The notes under the pieces: generated by a model
What the model saw: the letters and a program-made list of their open reading frames with translations, nothing else
Told to the model about the DNA's origin: nothing
The model's database searches: none
Shown: piece after piece, positions 11,575-23,432 of the stretch
Layout of the letters: every line of letters begins with the position of its first letter
Numbering within the stretch: position 1 is the first letter of the stretch
Program-made: the position numbers and the translations under genes
Assembly: GCA_030248295.1 (NCBI GenBank)
Contig: JASANH010000872.1
Coordinates: 23,948 to 87,947, forward strand
DNA length: 64,000 nt
Origin: Mesodorylaimus sp. YZB2_4
Taxonomy: Eukaryota; Nematoda; Enoplea; Dorylaimida; Dorylaimidae
Reading direction: 5' to 3'

Positions 11575-11965
11575 CTAGCACTCTAGCCATCCATCCTGTC
11601 CTATAACTGACCATAAACTCATTTTTAGATTTTCAGCTAGCACACACGCCGCCTCTTTGTCGTCGTCGTCCAAAACTACTCCCTCAGTGTTTCGCTTCTT
11701 TTTTGCACTTTGCGCGAGCTCCGAACGATCCTCGGTCAACTGTTTGATCTTATCCGCTGCATCGTCTTTATTATTGCTAAAGCACAAATCGGATCGAGAC
11801 GGGACCAGCCAAAGCCAAAGCCAAAGCCATCACAACATCCACTTACCCAAATTATTCCATTTCTGGGCAATCTTTCGTTTGGTTCACGTAGCAACCTTCT
11901 TCTCTTTTAGCTCCTTGCTCTTCAACTTTGATTTACAATCTTCGACGAGGGACAGGTATTGTTAA
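11575..11965 (-). pseudogene. Candidate exons of a coiled-coil protein, possibly broken
   Basis: On the minus strand, a segment rich in Lys/Glu/Ala/Asp (11,590-11,785; contains 'DKIKQLTEDRSELAQSAKK', with heptad-like spacing) is preceded by a TTAG acceptor. Upstream of it lies a second charged segment (about 11,850-11,960; 'LVEDCKSKLKSKELKEKK') ending in a GTAAGT donor. Together they look like two exons of a charged, helical protein. The upstream exon has an in-frame TGA, so it may be a pseudogene. The family is not recognised. Confidence 0.35.
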
Positions 11966-11969
11966 ATCA

Positions 11970-13490
11970 CCTAAAAAACTAGGGAGTAATTCTCTTCCCG
12001 CTCCCGCTCACAGTGGAACCCTTTTCTTCTGAATACCATCTCAGACTTTGTGGCCGTTTTGTCGGTCAGCGTCCGTCAAGTCGTTGAGACTGGACTGGAT
12101 CCTGCATAGCCCACCCACTCTAAAACACACTCACCTCGTTGTTTTGATCCAGAAAATCAACGTCCTATACGCCTCGTCTTCGTCGTCGGTCGATCACTTT
12201 TCGACGATTCGCCAGTGGCTGTCGCGATCTGTGCCTTGGCCGGAGGTCACTGGACGCATATGACGATGCCGACGAAATTCGACCATGCCAAGGAAAATTT
12301 TGCCGTCGGTTGCGAAACGGCGTGTTATTTGATGTCTTGATCTGAAATTCAAATATATACTGTAACCTTTTTTAAATAGGTAGGTACCATTCAACATCAA
12401 TAACACATCCACATCTACTATTCTACATCTAGAAAGGTCAATCTTATCATTTATAAGGTCCTTTGTCACCAGTCTATATCGAAAGGGAATATGCCACGTG
12501 CCAAAACGTGAGTATGCTATGTTGCATACCCACATGAATTTACTCACGTATTTTTGTTGCATCTTACAAGTATTGTAACCTTCCCGTTTTCTTCTGACTC
12601 ATTCCTTCACCCACTAGTACCTATCATGTCTGAACCATTCCTGTTAGTGCCAAGTGAAAGGTAAGATCGAGCGGTTGCTACTGCAACCAGAAACCCTGGC
12701 GGTTGGGAGTAATCGATACGCTTCCCTGGCTGGGAGACGTCAGTGTGCAGTACGAGTACTGCTCTTAAAGTAAACACCGCCTCAGGCGCCGCTTACCTGA
12801 GGTAAATAAATGGCCCGGTGACACAAAAAGGGGTCGTAGTGAGGTCACCATATTCGTTCGCGATCATTGGTATGTACATACCTATTCTAGTACTGTAGAT
12901 CGATAGTGCTCCAACGCGTTTCCCACAACCCGTTGCCTCGATGTGGCCACTAATTTCCGGCCTTGTGGCCATCACTTCAAGGCCAATTACCTCCATGAGA
13001 ATAGCCTATGATGCTCCAACTGTATTTTTGACTCGTCAGAGGACAGTACATCGTCCATTTCGTAGCCTTGGTCAAGAAGCGATTGCATACTAGTGGCCCA
13101 GTCAAAGCGGGACATAACGTTGACATCACGAACAGCCTACAAGCACATTAGTTTACGAATTCCTAGCAGCCATTTTTTCGTGCAAAATGTTAGAATGACA
13201 AACCTGGCAGTATCGAGTTCTCCCATGAATACATCCTAACGGCGCTCTCGCTCTTTCCCTGGTTGGCAGCGCCTTATAACTCGTGCATTAACTGGCGCCC
13301 TGTTGTCGTTGTCTACCTTCATGCGCTTTTGAACCAGTGACCAAACTCCTTCGGTTATTCTTAATGGAGGGCCAGATCCACGCTTTGGCCCTAGAGATCA
13401 GAGGGATTGTACTGACTGCACTAATTTAAAATCTTTATCTGGCATATACAGTAAGTCGCATTTCGTCATACCAATTGATGTCGTTTCGCG
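11970..13490. other. No gene seen
   Basis: A 122-codon minus-strand frame (12,194-12,562) has no motif and ordinary AT-rich composition. Nothing else in the stretch is supportable. Confidence 0.4.
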
Positions 13491-13495
13491 ATAGT

Positions 13496-13945
13496 TTAAT
13501 AGCAAAAACGCGCTACATGGAAAAAGATCATCGCTATCACTGCCATGTTGACCATCAGTTGAACCCTGCCATCGAGCAGGAAGTTCAAGCTTCCATCCAG
13601 TCCGGAGTAGGTGGTTTGATTTTTAAGGTGCTGGAGAAGTAGGCAATTTGTCTGCAATTGATATTTGTGCTCGCTGATCAGCTGTGAGCGGCGCCCTGCT
13701 GCTGCTGCCATTTGGAACAAGGAATACGAGATTAGTTTTTTAAAGGCTTCCTCGCGGTTGTCCCCTTCATATTCCGCTTTGACTTTGCTTTCGGTCAAAA
13801 GCGTTGGGCATGCGAATAGTAGCAAAAAGTCCTCTAACATGACTGCTTCGGCTGAATTGCTCGGATTTCCCGTGCATAGATGGCTCCTTCCGCTGCGAGG
13901 TTGGAACACTGCATAGTCGCCGTCTGCGCCAGTCCAGTCGGTCAT
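13496..13945 (-). CDS. Unrecognised 149-codon ORF
   Basis: An uninterrupted minus-strand frame with mixed, coding-like composition. It has an acidic start, then 'LLTESKVKAEYEGDNREE' followed by an Ala-rich helix and a hydrophobic C-terminus. It lies downstream, in the same orientation, of the copia integrase remnant, so it could be a diverged part of that polyprotein; however, I cannot match it to RT or RNase H. An E-x-K arrangement is present but too weak to argue for a nuclease. No start context is decisive. Confidence 0.25.
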   Translation of the reverse strand: MTDWTGADGDYAVFQPRSGRSHLCTGNPSNSAEAVMLEDFLLLFACPTLLTESKVKAEYEGDNREEAFKKLISYSLFQMAAAAGRRSQLISEHKYQLQTNCLLLQHLKNQTTYSGLDGSLNFLLDGRVQLMVNMAVIAMIFFHVARFCY

Positions 13946-14159
13946 TTCTGGGATACAAATGGCTGGATATCCATAAGACTGTCGTTGCTCGGTGAGCTAC
14001 GAGCTTTGGGTCCAGATTAATGGACATCCGTTCGCTCCTTTGACTGTCATAATTCGCACTACTGTAGGATGAATGCAAGAATTGCCCACATTGGTCTAAT
14101 CCGAATTTTCCATATCGGCATCGATTCCTTGTTGGTATGTGATGGTTTCGTAGACCTTG

Positions 14160-14340
14160 CGGCATGTGTTGTCTTCTTGGTTTTTCTGATGTTATGCCCT
14201 AATGCAACTGTTCGGGGGGGGGGGGGGGGTTCGACTCCCGCCTCGGTACAAAGTGATTGTCAATTATGTGTTCCTTAGCCCTCGAGTGCGCCTTATGGTG
14301 CTTGGCTATGGATAAAGTATGACATGACATGACATGACTG
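14160..14340 (+). mobile_element. tRNA-related SINE (SINE-B), copy 1
   Basis: Contains a B-box-like GGTTCGACTCC (14,228-14,238) directly after a G16 run. It is followed by a body that includes GCCCTCGAGTGCGC and ends GCTATGGATAAAGTATGACA with repeated TGACA units as tail. The same body and tail recur at 45,757-45,814. The A box is not clear. It abuts the copia remnant, which suggests insertion into it. Confidence 0.65.
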
Positions 14341-15235
14341 TAGCAAGTGCTGGTTGTGGCTGGTTACTGACGGCTGTTGCTCCTTGTCTTCTTGCATACA
14401 TGCATATTTTCTCTGTGATTTTCGTGAACTGAGCTTCTCCGCCCTGATCGGCTTTATTCTGCTTTTCCTTTAGTCGTTCTGAGCTTCGTGGCTGCACTGG
14501 CATCTCAACTTGCTTCTTTGGTGGGATTTCGTCCCCACTCGGTTTCTGTTCAGTGGGGACTGTTTCATGTCCTGTATCTTCCCCCAAAAATCCTCATCTG
14601 CTTGATAGACGGCTTTCAGTGAAACCAGGCCTCAAACGGAGTTTTCATCTTGACCGCCTTTGTGACCACATGATTCTTGATGTATACTGCTGTGTTCACA
14701 GCTTCTGCCCAAAACGCTTGCGCCATGTGCGCCTTGTGTAGCATGGCACGAGCTGCTTCCACGACTGTGCGGTTTGCCCGCTCCGCTACTCCATTTATAG
14801 TACGCTTGTTTGATGCACGATCCCACGTTTCTTGCAGAATTTTTCAAAATCGTCATTGACATATTCACGACCATTGTCACTTCGAATCTGTTTTATTTGG
14901 AGTCCAGTCTGGTTTCTTATTTCTGCCTCGAACTCCTTCATTTTCTCCACTACTTCCGATTTGTTTATGAGAAAATAGACCACTGTGTATCGAGTGGTGC
15001 CATCCACAAAGAGAAGAAAGTACCGTTTGCCGTTCGGACTCTCCTCTGGCATTGGAGCAAATATGTCTGTGTGAACCAATTCTATGGGCTCCTGTGCTCG
15101 TTTCCCTAGAATTTGTTTCTTGGTTCCCGGGCCTGTTTCCCTGCAGCACATGCCCTGCAGAATGTTCCCCGATCATCTTCCTTGAACTCTAGAACTTCCA
15201 CGCATCGGCGGAACTTCATATGACCTCCCATCTTT
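14341..15235 (-). pseudogene. Ty1/copia retrotransposon remnant (pre-integrase and integrase)
   Basis: Read on the minus strand, the fragment starts with the GAG-pre-integrase zinc motif (CRACAAGKQAR, about 15,150). A frame change near 15,120 leads into the integrase core: 'ELVHTDIFAPM', 'YFLLFVDGTTRYTVVYF', 'IRSDNGREYVNDDF' and, after another frame change near 14,800, 'NGVAERANRTVVEAARAML'. These give the catalytic D, D and E. The tail contains the Arg-Ser-Ser-Glu-Arg linker typical between copia integrase and RT. Gag, protease, RT and LTRs were not found. Two frame changes make it non-functional. The downstream end coincides with a SINE. Confidence 0.85.
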
Positions 15236-15589
15236 AAAAACCGAACATTCGAACTTAAAGGACATAAGTCAGGCTGTTCGAACAAGTTATGTGGCCGCCA
15301 AGGTTGATAAGTTAGTGAACCTTCCCATTGTTTTCACGGCTAAACCCTTCTGTTCTCTGCATCTGCGTGTCAATAATCAATAAGGCGCAGCGGGCGTAAT
15401 TTGATGCCTGCCTTATGAATGCCTGCCCGAATCTTGTACTTCGTCTAACATTAGCGGTAGGCCAACAGTTCAAGCTGAATGGTAAAGAAAACGTTGAGCT
15501 TGCAGCAGGCATGCAATTTTTAAGTTCTAAACTACAGCACGGTACAGTATAAAAACTTTGCGGTTAGCTCAAAAGAAGTCCAAAAAATT

Positions 15590-15680
15590 GCTCGAGAAGA
15601 GAATCGAACCCAAAAGTTGTACGACACATTCGTTTCTGATCCCGCCGCGTTTATCACCACAACAGCCGCGATTCTTCTCG
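15590..15680 (-). mobile_element. tRNA-like SINE head
   Basis: On the minus strand, GTTGTGGTGATAAACGCGG (A-box-like, 15,641-15,663) is followed about 45 bp later by GGGTTCGATTC (B box, 15,599-15,611). No acceptor stem pairs up, so it is a pol III promoter head of a SINE or a tRNA pseudogene, not a tRNA. Confidence 0.5.
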
Positions 15681-16049
15681 CTTTGATAGCTGTCATTTCT
15701 ACATGCAGAAGCAAGGGCCTCTCTCAGACACAATGGTGATCATCGTGGCACTTTCCATCGTGAATAATCGATTGACGTTGAGCTCTTGCAGTGAGAATAT
15801 GACACTTCTGTTAGGCTACTGGAGCTTGACCTGGCTCTTTTATTAGCATTTATCATTATCTGACCCACCCCTGCTTCTGATAACCTGATAGATGACCAGT
15901 GGTCGAGGTGCTCTTGAACGCATGCAAAAAAGCAGTGGAATGTGAAGTCTGTTACACTCTCGCATGTTATCTGGAGGTTTTCTCATTACGGAATCGGCGT
16001 TCGTTCATCGCAGTCAAGTCAAGTGTAGAGGCTGATTCCGGTTTTTCGG

Positions 16050-16275
16050 TCCAAGTTAGATTTTATTCATCTGTGCGTCTGCGCCAAGCAACCCGCGTCA
16101 GTAGATTTAGGCAAGTAACCAGTTTGGAAAAGGAAAGACAGCTCGGAGAGTTTTCAAAGCCAAAAATTCCAGCCACTGGTGGACTCAAACCCTCGGTAGG
16201 CGAATTTATGGAGTGTTGCATCGAACGGCGCTGCACTGCGCCACCAACACCCTGGACATCGCTGAAAGAACAGTG
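16050..16275 (-). mobile_element. tRNA-derived SINE
   Basis: On the minus strand, TGGTGGCGCAGTGCAGCGCC (A box region, about 16,230-16,252) precedes GGGTTTGAGTCCACC (B box, about 16,179-16,193), with a tail region running to about 16,050. The 139-codon plus-strand frame over this region is best explained as the reverse of the SINE. Confidence 0.55.
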
Positions 16276-16919
16276 GTTTCACACTCACATCTTGTACCTG
16301 CTATTCTCCGCACACTAGATGTACATGGATCTGCCCTATGCTGAGAACATTATGTGAATCTTGACCGCGCTGCTCGGGCCTTCTTCAAACCCAAGTCAGC
16401 GCTCGCCCTGCGCGAAGGAAAAACAAATATGAATTCCAGACCAAAGAGCGCAGAGACTGAAACTTAGAGAAAACGGCTCGATGGAACGAAACGCACGCCG
16501 ATTATGTCATGAGAAAACCCCCGCAAGAATTTTCATTCTAAGAGGCAAGCATGCATCCCAGGTTTTGGGGAACGGCGTGGAACTTGCCAAGAATAGTTCG
16601 GTAGAGAACAGGAAACCTGTCTGAGGCAACAAAAGTTGGCACTGACCATTGTCCACTCGTATTTAGGAAATGGTCTCTTTTGTCACTCTCTGCCCATCTA
16701 CAATGTTTGGCGCAAGATAGTCCATCACGTGCAAACTACATATAGCGCAGATAAGGCTAGACAATTCTGTCATTTGAGTCAATTCGTGCTTGCTGTCTCC
16801 AAAAGAAAGATTGCATTCCAGATATTCACCGTTTCCGCTCTGAGAAAGTCCCTTCCGATTGGACAGGGAAGGCCTGAAAGCGGTCACAAACCCCTTGTCT
16901 TCTGACTTCTACCCGAAGT

Positions 16920-17010
16920 GTAAGGTCTCTGTGGCGCAGGGAGGAGGACTCTTGACGCACAATGTCGGCAATCCAGCCGCTTTGCACGTCGGTTCGAAGT
17001 TTACCAAGCT
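16920..17010 (+). mobile_element. tRNA(Asn/Arg)-like SINE head
   Basis: GTCTCTGTGGCGCAG (16,925-16,939) matches the 5' end of animal tRNA-Asn and some tRNA-Arg genes. GGTTCGAAGTT (16,991-17,001) stands at B-box position. The anticodon arm and acceptor stem are not conserved, so this is a SINE head or pseudo-tRNA. Confidence 0.55.
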
Positions 17011-17039
17011 CAGTTCTTTTTGACTTCTGAAATAATTCT

Positions 17040-18450
17040 TTTTTTGTTCTACAAGCATGAATTCCCCATCGTTGATTATTGATATATTCTGTTATATTTT
17101 TCCGCTAATAGTTTAAACTTCTACTTTTTGCGCTGAGCTCCTCGTCATATAGACATGAAGACGTGCAGTCCATATTCGTGCATACAGTTTGAAATCAGAA
17201 AAATCTCAACAACAAATTACAGGAATTAAATAAAAACAGCATTATTATGAAAGAAACTGGCAATCGTCCCGAGTGAGACAGTTTTCCGACTTTCGGCATT
17301 GGTCAGGTGAGCGCTTACAGTAACCCCAGCCCGCACCCTCTCTGTTCACTGTTTGAATCTTACGCTATTTGTGATAAGAGGCTAAAAACGACCCTGCCTG
17401 TGGTAATTTCTGGCACCAGAAATTCCCAGACGCATGTCCTTTAACAGCGATTTATGCCCACCCACCTCATTCAGGCTCAAGCAGATAAGATCAGATGTGC
17501 GAGTTAAGCGCGAGCGCAATTATTATTTATCGTCTCTTGAACAATTATCGGAGGTGGCAGGCGGCGATTGATGGTGTACCCGCACTGAAAATTCTGCTGA
17601 TGACAAGTGCACAATTCAGCCTGGCTCAGTCGTTGGATGGGTCTGCGAGCGGTATCGACGGGAACTCGTTATGACTGACGATGGTCATGAAGAAACAAAA
17701 ACCGCTTCACCGTCAGTATTCAAGATTCGATTCCGCGGGGGAGAACAAAAAGTAGGTCAAGAAGTTCAACTGTTATTATATCAGTCATATCGTGATCTAA
17801 TTATGGACACAACGCTGAAATTCATTACTTTGGCTTAGGCTGGGGCGGCATGCGCTGTAGCAAAGCGCTTCCACCAACTGAGCGGCGATATTGAAGAAAC
17901 CCAGGTCCCAACCAGCGGAATGATTTCTGGATTAAGTTAGCAATCGACCGGGACGTTGTAGTGACGTGCATGAGGCAAAACTTCACGGTGTACAAGTATT
18001 CAAGCCAGCTGAGTGAGAAAGTACTCATTCGAATCAATCGACATTACGAACTCAGCGGGTGGAATATCGTGGGTTTCACAGGCCTTTTTGGACCCATTTA
18101 AGGTCAAATAAATCCGTTTACGATCAAAGGGCTTTAACAAGCCCAGTCACTTGTTGATCGAATTCAGGCAGCAGTACGGCGATTGATTCCACACGTAAAG
18201 CGATCTGGCAAGGGCACACGCCAGAAAGAGGCATTTCGAAAAAAAATGGAATCGCGACCATGGACACTCCATGTCAGGCTTGACGAAATTTACATGAATC
18301 GGGTGGAAGCGATCATCAGACGGCCACCTGACAAAGTCCTGGGAGCAAAAGAGGAAAGGACTACACATAACCCGATGAGTGCCAAAATACTTGCCGCCAA
18401 ATTGAGTCAGCTATAGACGCGCAATACTGTGCGTACAAGATCCACTGGAT
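17040..18450. other. No gene seen
   Basis: Short frames only; no motif, repeat or splice-bounded exon that I can support. Confidence 0.4.
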
Positions 18451-18456
18451 CCGAGC

Positions 18457-18600
18457 TCATTCAAAAATAACCCATTCGGCTTCCTCATGGCTGAACTGTG
18501 TCCACGTCTCGTCTTCCTCCTCTCTTTCCACGTTTTCCCACGACGCGTCACTCTCCTCCTCGGACTCCACCCACGCTCGATCGCGCTTCCTGCATCTCGT
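18457..18600 (-). CDS. Possible acidic C-terminal exon
   Basis: One minus-strand frame runs about 45 codons to a TGA at 18,457-18,459. It is strongly acidic (repeated Glu/Asp with Trp) and GC-richer than its surroundings. Stops lie just upstream, so it would need a splice acceptor near 18,600. The opposite strand is also open, so evidence is thin. Family not recognised. Confidence 0.2.
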   Translation of the reverse strand, partial: TRCRKRDRAWVESEEESDASWENVEREEEDETWTQFSHEEAEWVIFE

Positions 18601-18861
18601 AAAACTATGGCGTCCGGGCCATTGATTTCTTCACATGGCTCACTCTGCGAACTTTTCAAGCTGGAGTCTCATGATAATATTGATTTCTCCCATCGCCAAA
18701 AAATTTTTGGAAACCTGTTGATCACGAGTTGGAGGCGTACTATATTTTGTCATCCTTTAAATAGAAGTTTTCTTTTTCAAATTTGTGGGCTGAAGCCTGT
18801 TTTGCAACTAGCCAGCCAGCATTCACACCTTAAAAGGGGCTGTGCGGGGACGAGCGCACAA

Positions 18862-19195
18862 AGCAGCGTCCCTCTGTGTGTCTCCAATAGGAGTAACTCC
18901 ACGCGAGACCATCTTAGATCGGACACCGACTTCCTCGGACGATTGCGGGTAGGGTTTGAACCCTGTTGCTGTTCGATTGTCGAGACTGCCTCCTCGTTTG
19001 GCTTCCGTCTCTTCGCTTGGACCATCTACAGTAGTTGGTACCTGGTGACGGCCTAGCATGCAAGCTCAGCGAGGGTTTATAATTCGCGAGCTGACCTCGA
19101 TCACTGAGGATCGAGCCCAGGACGAGTGTAGTCACTCGCTCCCAAGCAATGGGGAAAGACAAATGATGGACTGCTCCGCATGACCGCGGGTGCCC
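18862..19195 (-). mobile_element. tRNA-derived SINE (SINE-A), diverged copy
   Basis: 18,862-18,925 matches the 3' body of the SINE at 46.6 kb (GCGTCCCTCTG, a CTCC element, then CTCCACGCGAG). 19,100-19,195 matches its head (GATCGAGCCC B box, CACTCGCTCCCAAGCAATGGG, and a degenerate A box). About 130 bp of other sequence separates them, so the copy has an insertion or is a dimer. Confidence 0.6.
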
Positions 19196-20164
19196 ATAAA
19201 ATTAAAGTCGACATTATTAGGATTGTGATTGTTGATTGGTGCAAAAGGAAGCTCTCTGCAGTGGTGGCGCTGTCTGGCCGACTGTTACAGCAGTCATTTT
19301 ACGATTCATTTCCCACGCGCGACTGATTCGTCGCTCAAATCAGCAGGCGTTTGTGAAGCTGACGATTACAACCATTTGGACGTATTAGGAACGTCATCGC
19401 CTATCTGCGGCCTATGCAGAATTTTCAACTGGGCCTCTTCACGCTCTGGATCAAACTCGTTTGGGTCATATTCGTTGTCTCCCAGAGCAGCATCATCGAT
19501 TTCAAATTCATCGCCAATAACATGGGAATGCATCTACCTGAAATTCTGCTTATTTCTTATGCACTGCGCACATATGGATCACCGCGAGGGGTTTGTTGGT
19601 GTTGATACCCAATGGCTAGTATCTCGCGTCGAGAAAAGGTGAATGATGAGGATATAAAACATGGAGTGTTCACATATGAAGCCCAAGCGCGCGGCTGTAG
19701 CCAGTTTCTTATTCTATTACACACAACACTCCAGTTTGAGTTCAAGTAATAGTTCGTTTTTTGATGGGTGCATGATGGCGAATTCATGTAGCTGTTTAGC
19801 GGAGTTGGTGGAAGGCTGTCGGAGGATGAGAAATTTTGTTGTGGCCTCCATGAGTAGATTTAGGTGCTTCAGCAGGTGATCGTGCTCCTGCTTGCTGGGG
19901 TGCGTCTTAGCAACTAAATCGCCATTTAATTGGGGCACGATAAACACTTGGAGCCGCATGATGCAGGGAGTAGACAGCCTGCGATGAAGGGAAAATGGCG
20001 CGCTAGTGCAACCATTGTTTTTTTATAACCCTGCGCTAGAATTAACCTCCTCTTTGCTCGGTAAGCTCTGCTGTGTTCATGAAATCGATATAATTACTCG
20101 CCCATTTTTTGAGAAGGTGTACTTCTATTGCCATTATCACACATTTTTGTACCTGTACTGCTAT

Positions 20165-20320
20165 ATTACAGCTGCGGTGGTCGCGATCGTGGCCTTGGAC
20201 GGGGTGGTCGTAGTCACTGGCTTGGATCAGGTGATCGTGGCCATGGCTTTGGATAAAGTGGTCGTAGTCGTGACCTCGAACGACACGCAATATCCACGCG
20301 TTTATGAGCACCTCTATTCC
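20165..20320. repeat. Degenerate minisatellite coding His/Asp-rich peptide
   Basis: Units of about 27-30 bp (GTGGTCGTAGTC... CTTGGA/GATC) recur four times. A related stretch lies at 20,600-20,690. One minus-strand frame through it reads as repeated H-D/Y-D-H units. No gene context is visible, so it may be only a tandem repeat. Confidence 0.45.
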
Positions 20321-21803
20321 TTGAGCGAACCGATCAAACACAATCTCGATTGCTGGCGCAGAGCGAAAGACATTGGCAGGGCGCTAATGACATTGTGAAC
20401 GACAGCGTTCACTGCGCGCTTATGACAGCGTGAACGACAGTCTTTACTGTGGAGGGGTTTAGATGTACGTAGGATTACTAGACCAGACGAGATGAGGTCT
20501 ACATGCAGTACGATGCGCAGCACCAGGTTGGCGGGGAGACTCAAGGCCGCGAAAAACAAAACTAGTAACGATGTCTGCCTTCTTAGTAACTGAACCAGAC
20601 TTTATCGTCGTGGTGGTAACAGCGAGACTCGCCTTGGTCGGCGTGGTGATCATAGTGGGGTTTGCCGTGGTCAAGGAACGTCAAAACGTTGTTGTGACAA
20701 TGGAGTGGGTGCATACAGGAACCTGTTTGGCATATCTCTCTTATGCAAACAGGCAGAATGTCGTCGACGCTGATGCAAAGTGCTGGGTCTTCCATAAATA
20801 TGACTTCAACTTTGAAAAATACATTAGGAAACGAATTCCACACAGAATTACAGTAGATAGACGTCCGCGGTCAGGTAGGCGCATTGTGCTTCCCAGTCAT
20901 CAGTCCGTAAAGTCAGGTCTTTTGTGAAGACCCCGCCAGAACAGGTGAATCATCCTGCGAGAACAATCGCTCGTAAAACGAAAATGGAAAACATTACTAG
21001 CACAACCATCGCTCGTAATATGCAGCCGCCTTCCGTAGGAATTCAAAACCTTCGAGTGACCGGGAATGACTTCGTCGTGGTTCTCTTCTCCCTCCCCTTA
21101 GGCCCGAACTTTTCCAGGCTGTAAAAAGCTTGATGTGGTGAATATGAGTAGCCTCAGCGTATAGGTTAAGTGGCGCCTCCTTTGTGTGCTGTGCGTGCCT
21201 GTCGCAATGATGACAGATCTCTAGATTCAGCTAATTAGTAAAATACAGACATGTTTTACTCCAGTGCCGACAAGACAAGAAACAAGCGAGACGAGTGAGC
21301 TCAGTTACCACCAAGGAGGCAGTTCGAGTCAGTTACCGCCAGTTACAGTTATCGTCAGTGCGCCAAGAATCGCCTCTTTCCTTTCTTCATGCTTTCTTGA
21401 AACAATGACAGTTGGGCCAATTTGTCATCACTATATCTTTCTGATTTCCGGCTACATTCTTCCAGTCCTCACTTCTCTATGTGCCTTTTCGGCCTGAAGC
21501 TGTGATTGTTGCACAGAACATAAGCCGAGCGATATAACCCACAAGCTCCACTCACAATCCAACGCCATATACGAGTCATGAAACAATCACCTTTCCGGCC
21601 AACTTGGCGACACTGGATCGCAGTCCATAGCAAACGGACTGCCAGTGAAGCAGATTTTCAACTCCACAATGCATTAACGGGATGCCCCTTCGTCAAAATC
21701 TAACCTGATCAGTATTATCTGACCGCAGCGAGGGGCGTATATGATGAGCACAAGACTCTTCTAACCATACGTGGCCATGGTATTCATGCCTTCGAACCAT
21801 ACC

Positions 21804-22157
21804 TTAGTTCCCGGCTCGGCTTGATGAGAAGTGCAAAAACCCATCTTCAAAACATAGAAATTTGGTACCTTGGATAATATCTTTAAACGATCCCGAGTGC
21901 TCCGACCTGCCGACTGCCACGGGATATTCTCCTTCGTTCCATCCAATGACTGCTGATAATTCGCCGCTCACCATACGATCAACAAGTGCGATTGCCCAAG
22001 AGTCAGGCGAATCAATCGCGTTTCGCATTGACAAAATCAACAATATTTTGAATGTTCGATGCGGAGAAGCCATTTTTTTGAGAGAATGTTGTTTTTTAGG
22101 CCAACCAACATTCAACCTCACGTCAAGGGGGCGAGGCCAGCAGAATCCTTGATTCAT
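21804..22157 (-). CDS. Unrecognised ORF, 117 codons
   Basis: A minus-strand frame with coding-like composition ('DSWAIALVDRMVSGELSAVI'). An overlapping frame (21,761-21,946) appears to continue it with similar composition, which would imply one frame change near 21,880. No family recognised. The plus strand is also open here, so confidence is low. Confidence 0.2.
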   Translation of the reverse strand: MNQGFCWPRPLDVRLNVGWPKKQHSLKKMASPHRTFKILLILSMRNAIDSPDSWAIALVDRMVSGELSAVIGWNEGEYPVAVGRSEHSGSFKDIIQGTKFLCFEDGFLHFSSSRAGN

Positions 22158-22699
22158 ATGACAATACTATTGTCAACATAACCGAATTTTCTCCCATGCA
22201 CCAGCGATCACCAAAAAGTACAACAATGCCTTAAACAGCAGACAACGTTTTGTTAGTGATACAGCTGTTCTGAGGGAGGTTGGCCAAACAATAATGCTTT
22301 CCATATTAGTTGGTACTTTCTACTACGCTGGGCAATATGTAATAGCAGCAACATCAGTCGCCCTCCGGCATGAAGGGCAGAATACCAATCGTAGAGCTGC
22401 ACAAATGATGATTTTCAATTTCAAAATGTAAGACGCGTCGTGTAAAATGCAATTTTTCCTGCTCTTCGATGATGAGTTCTTTCTTCGGTCTTTCATACAT
22501 TCGAGTAATGTATTGACTTGAAAAGAAACATTTATTTTTTGGCACAAAGGCGCCCAATCGAATAAACGAATTAGATAGAGGCTGAGCTTAGAGCTTGCGG
22601 GATTTCTTGAAATCAAGACATGAAAGCACGTAACACAAAATTTAGCGTAAGTGTGACTTATCAAATAGGGCACAACAAAATGTGGATGATGATTTTATT

Positions 22700-23430
22700 G
22701 GACTGAAGCGGTCAATGAACCGATGAGCCATTCAAATAAGCCAATACCCCTTGTTTATGTATCAAGCTAGTCAGGATGAATAATGAGGCGGTGGAAGCAA
22801 AAAATAAGGAGACAACAAGGTCACCCTGCTATAAAGGTGACGTGTTTGGACTTTTGTTTGTTAGTATCCACACTTTTATGCATTCGCAAATATTCGTCAA
22901 TACACTCAAGCAAATATATGCACTTGACTTAAGGATTTTAAGAGACTCTTGAAATTAATCAGAGCTCATTCGCGATTTCAAGTCACTAGCTAGCATGATC
23001 TTATTGAACGGAACACAGTAAAACAGTCGCAGAAAACACGAAACTCCAAATGTGAACTCAAAATTATGACTTTAAGAAACCAAATAGTGTGATTCACACA
23101 GTCGCCTACTAACATGACAGATCAGATTTTGTGTCTTAACCGAGGATTCTCAAATGATAAAACCCAAGGTAAAGCTTATAAAATAAACCCAATGTGGCAC
23201 GTTAACAGACCTCATATGAAGTGGCCTAGCTGCCTTAGCCGAGGCGTCCTCGAGGCATAGTAAAATTATTTGGATACATTTGGAATTATTTGATTGCCTA
23301 GCTTGCACGTACAGTATGTATTTCCCGCGTTAAATTCTATGGTCTGCTAAAATGTCTCAAGTCATCGTTTTTAATTATTGCAAAAGATAAGACCTGTCTT
23401 AGGACTCGCCTAAATTTACGGATAAGGCAC
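22700..23430. other. No gene seen
   Basis: AT-rich stretch without convincing frames or repeats. Confidence 0.45.
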
Positions 23431-23432
23431 CT

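Noticed and set aside
12194..12562. 122-codon minus-strand ORF
   Set aside because: No motif, no splice context, AT-rich composition like its flanks.
13496..13945. Copia RNase H
   Set aside because: A K-A-E-Y stretch resembles the copia E-A-E-Y motif, but the surrounding conserved positions do not align.
15899..16318. 139-codon plus-strand ORF
   Set aside because: Overlaps a tRNA-derived SINE on the other strand and has no motif.
16925..17005. Possible functional tRNA gene
   Set aside because: 5' end resembles tRNA-Asn, but the acceptor stem and anticodon arm do not pair.
18487..19056. 189-codon plus-strand ORF
   Set aside because: Runs across the SINE-A copy and the antisense of an acidic segment; no domain seen.
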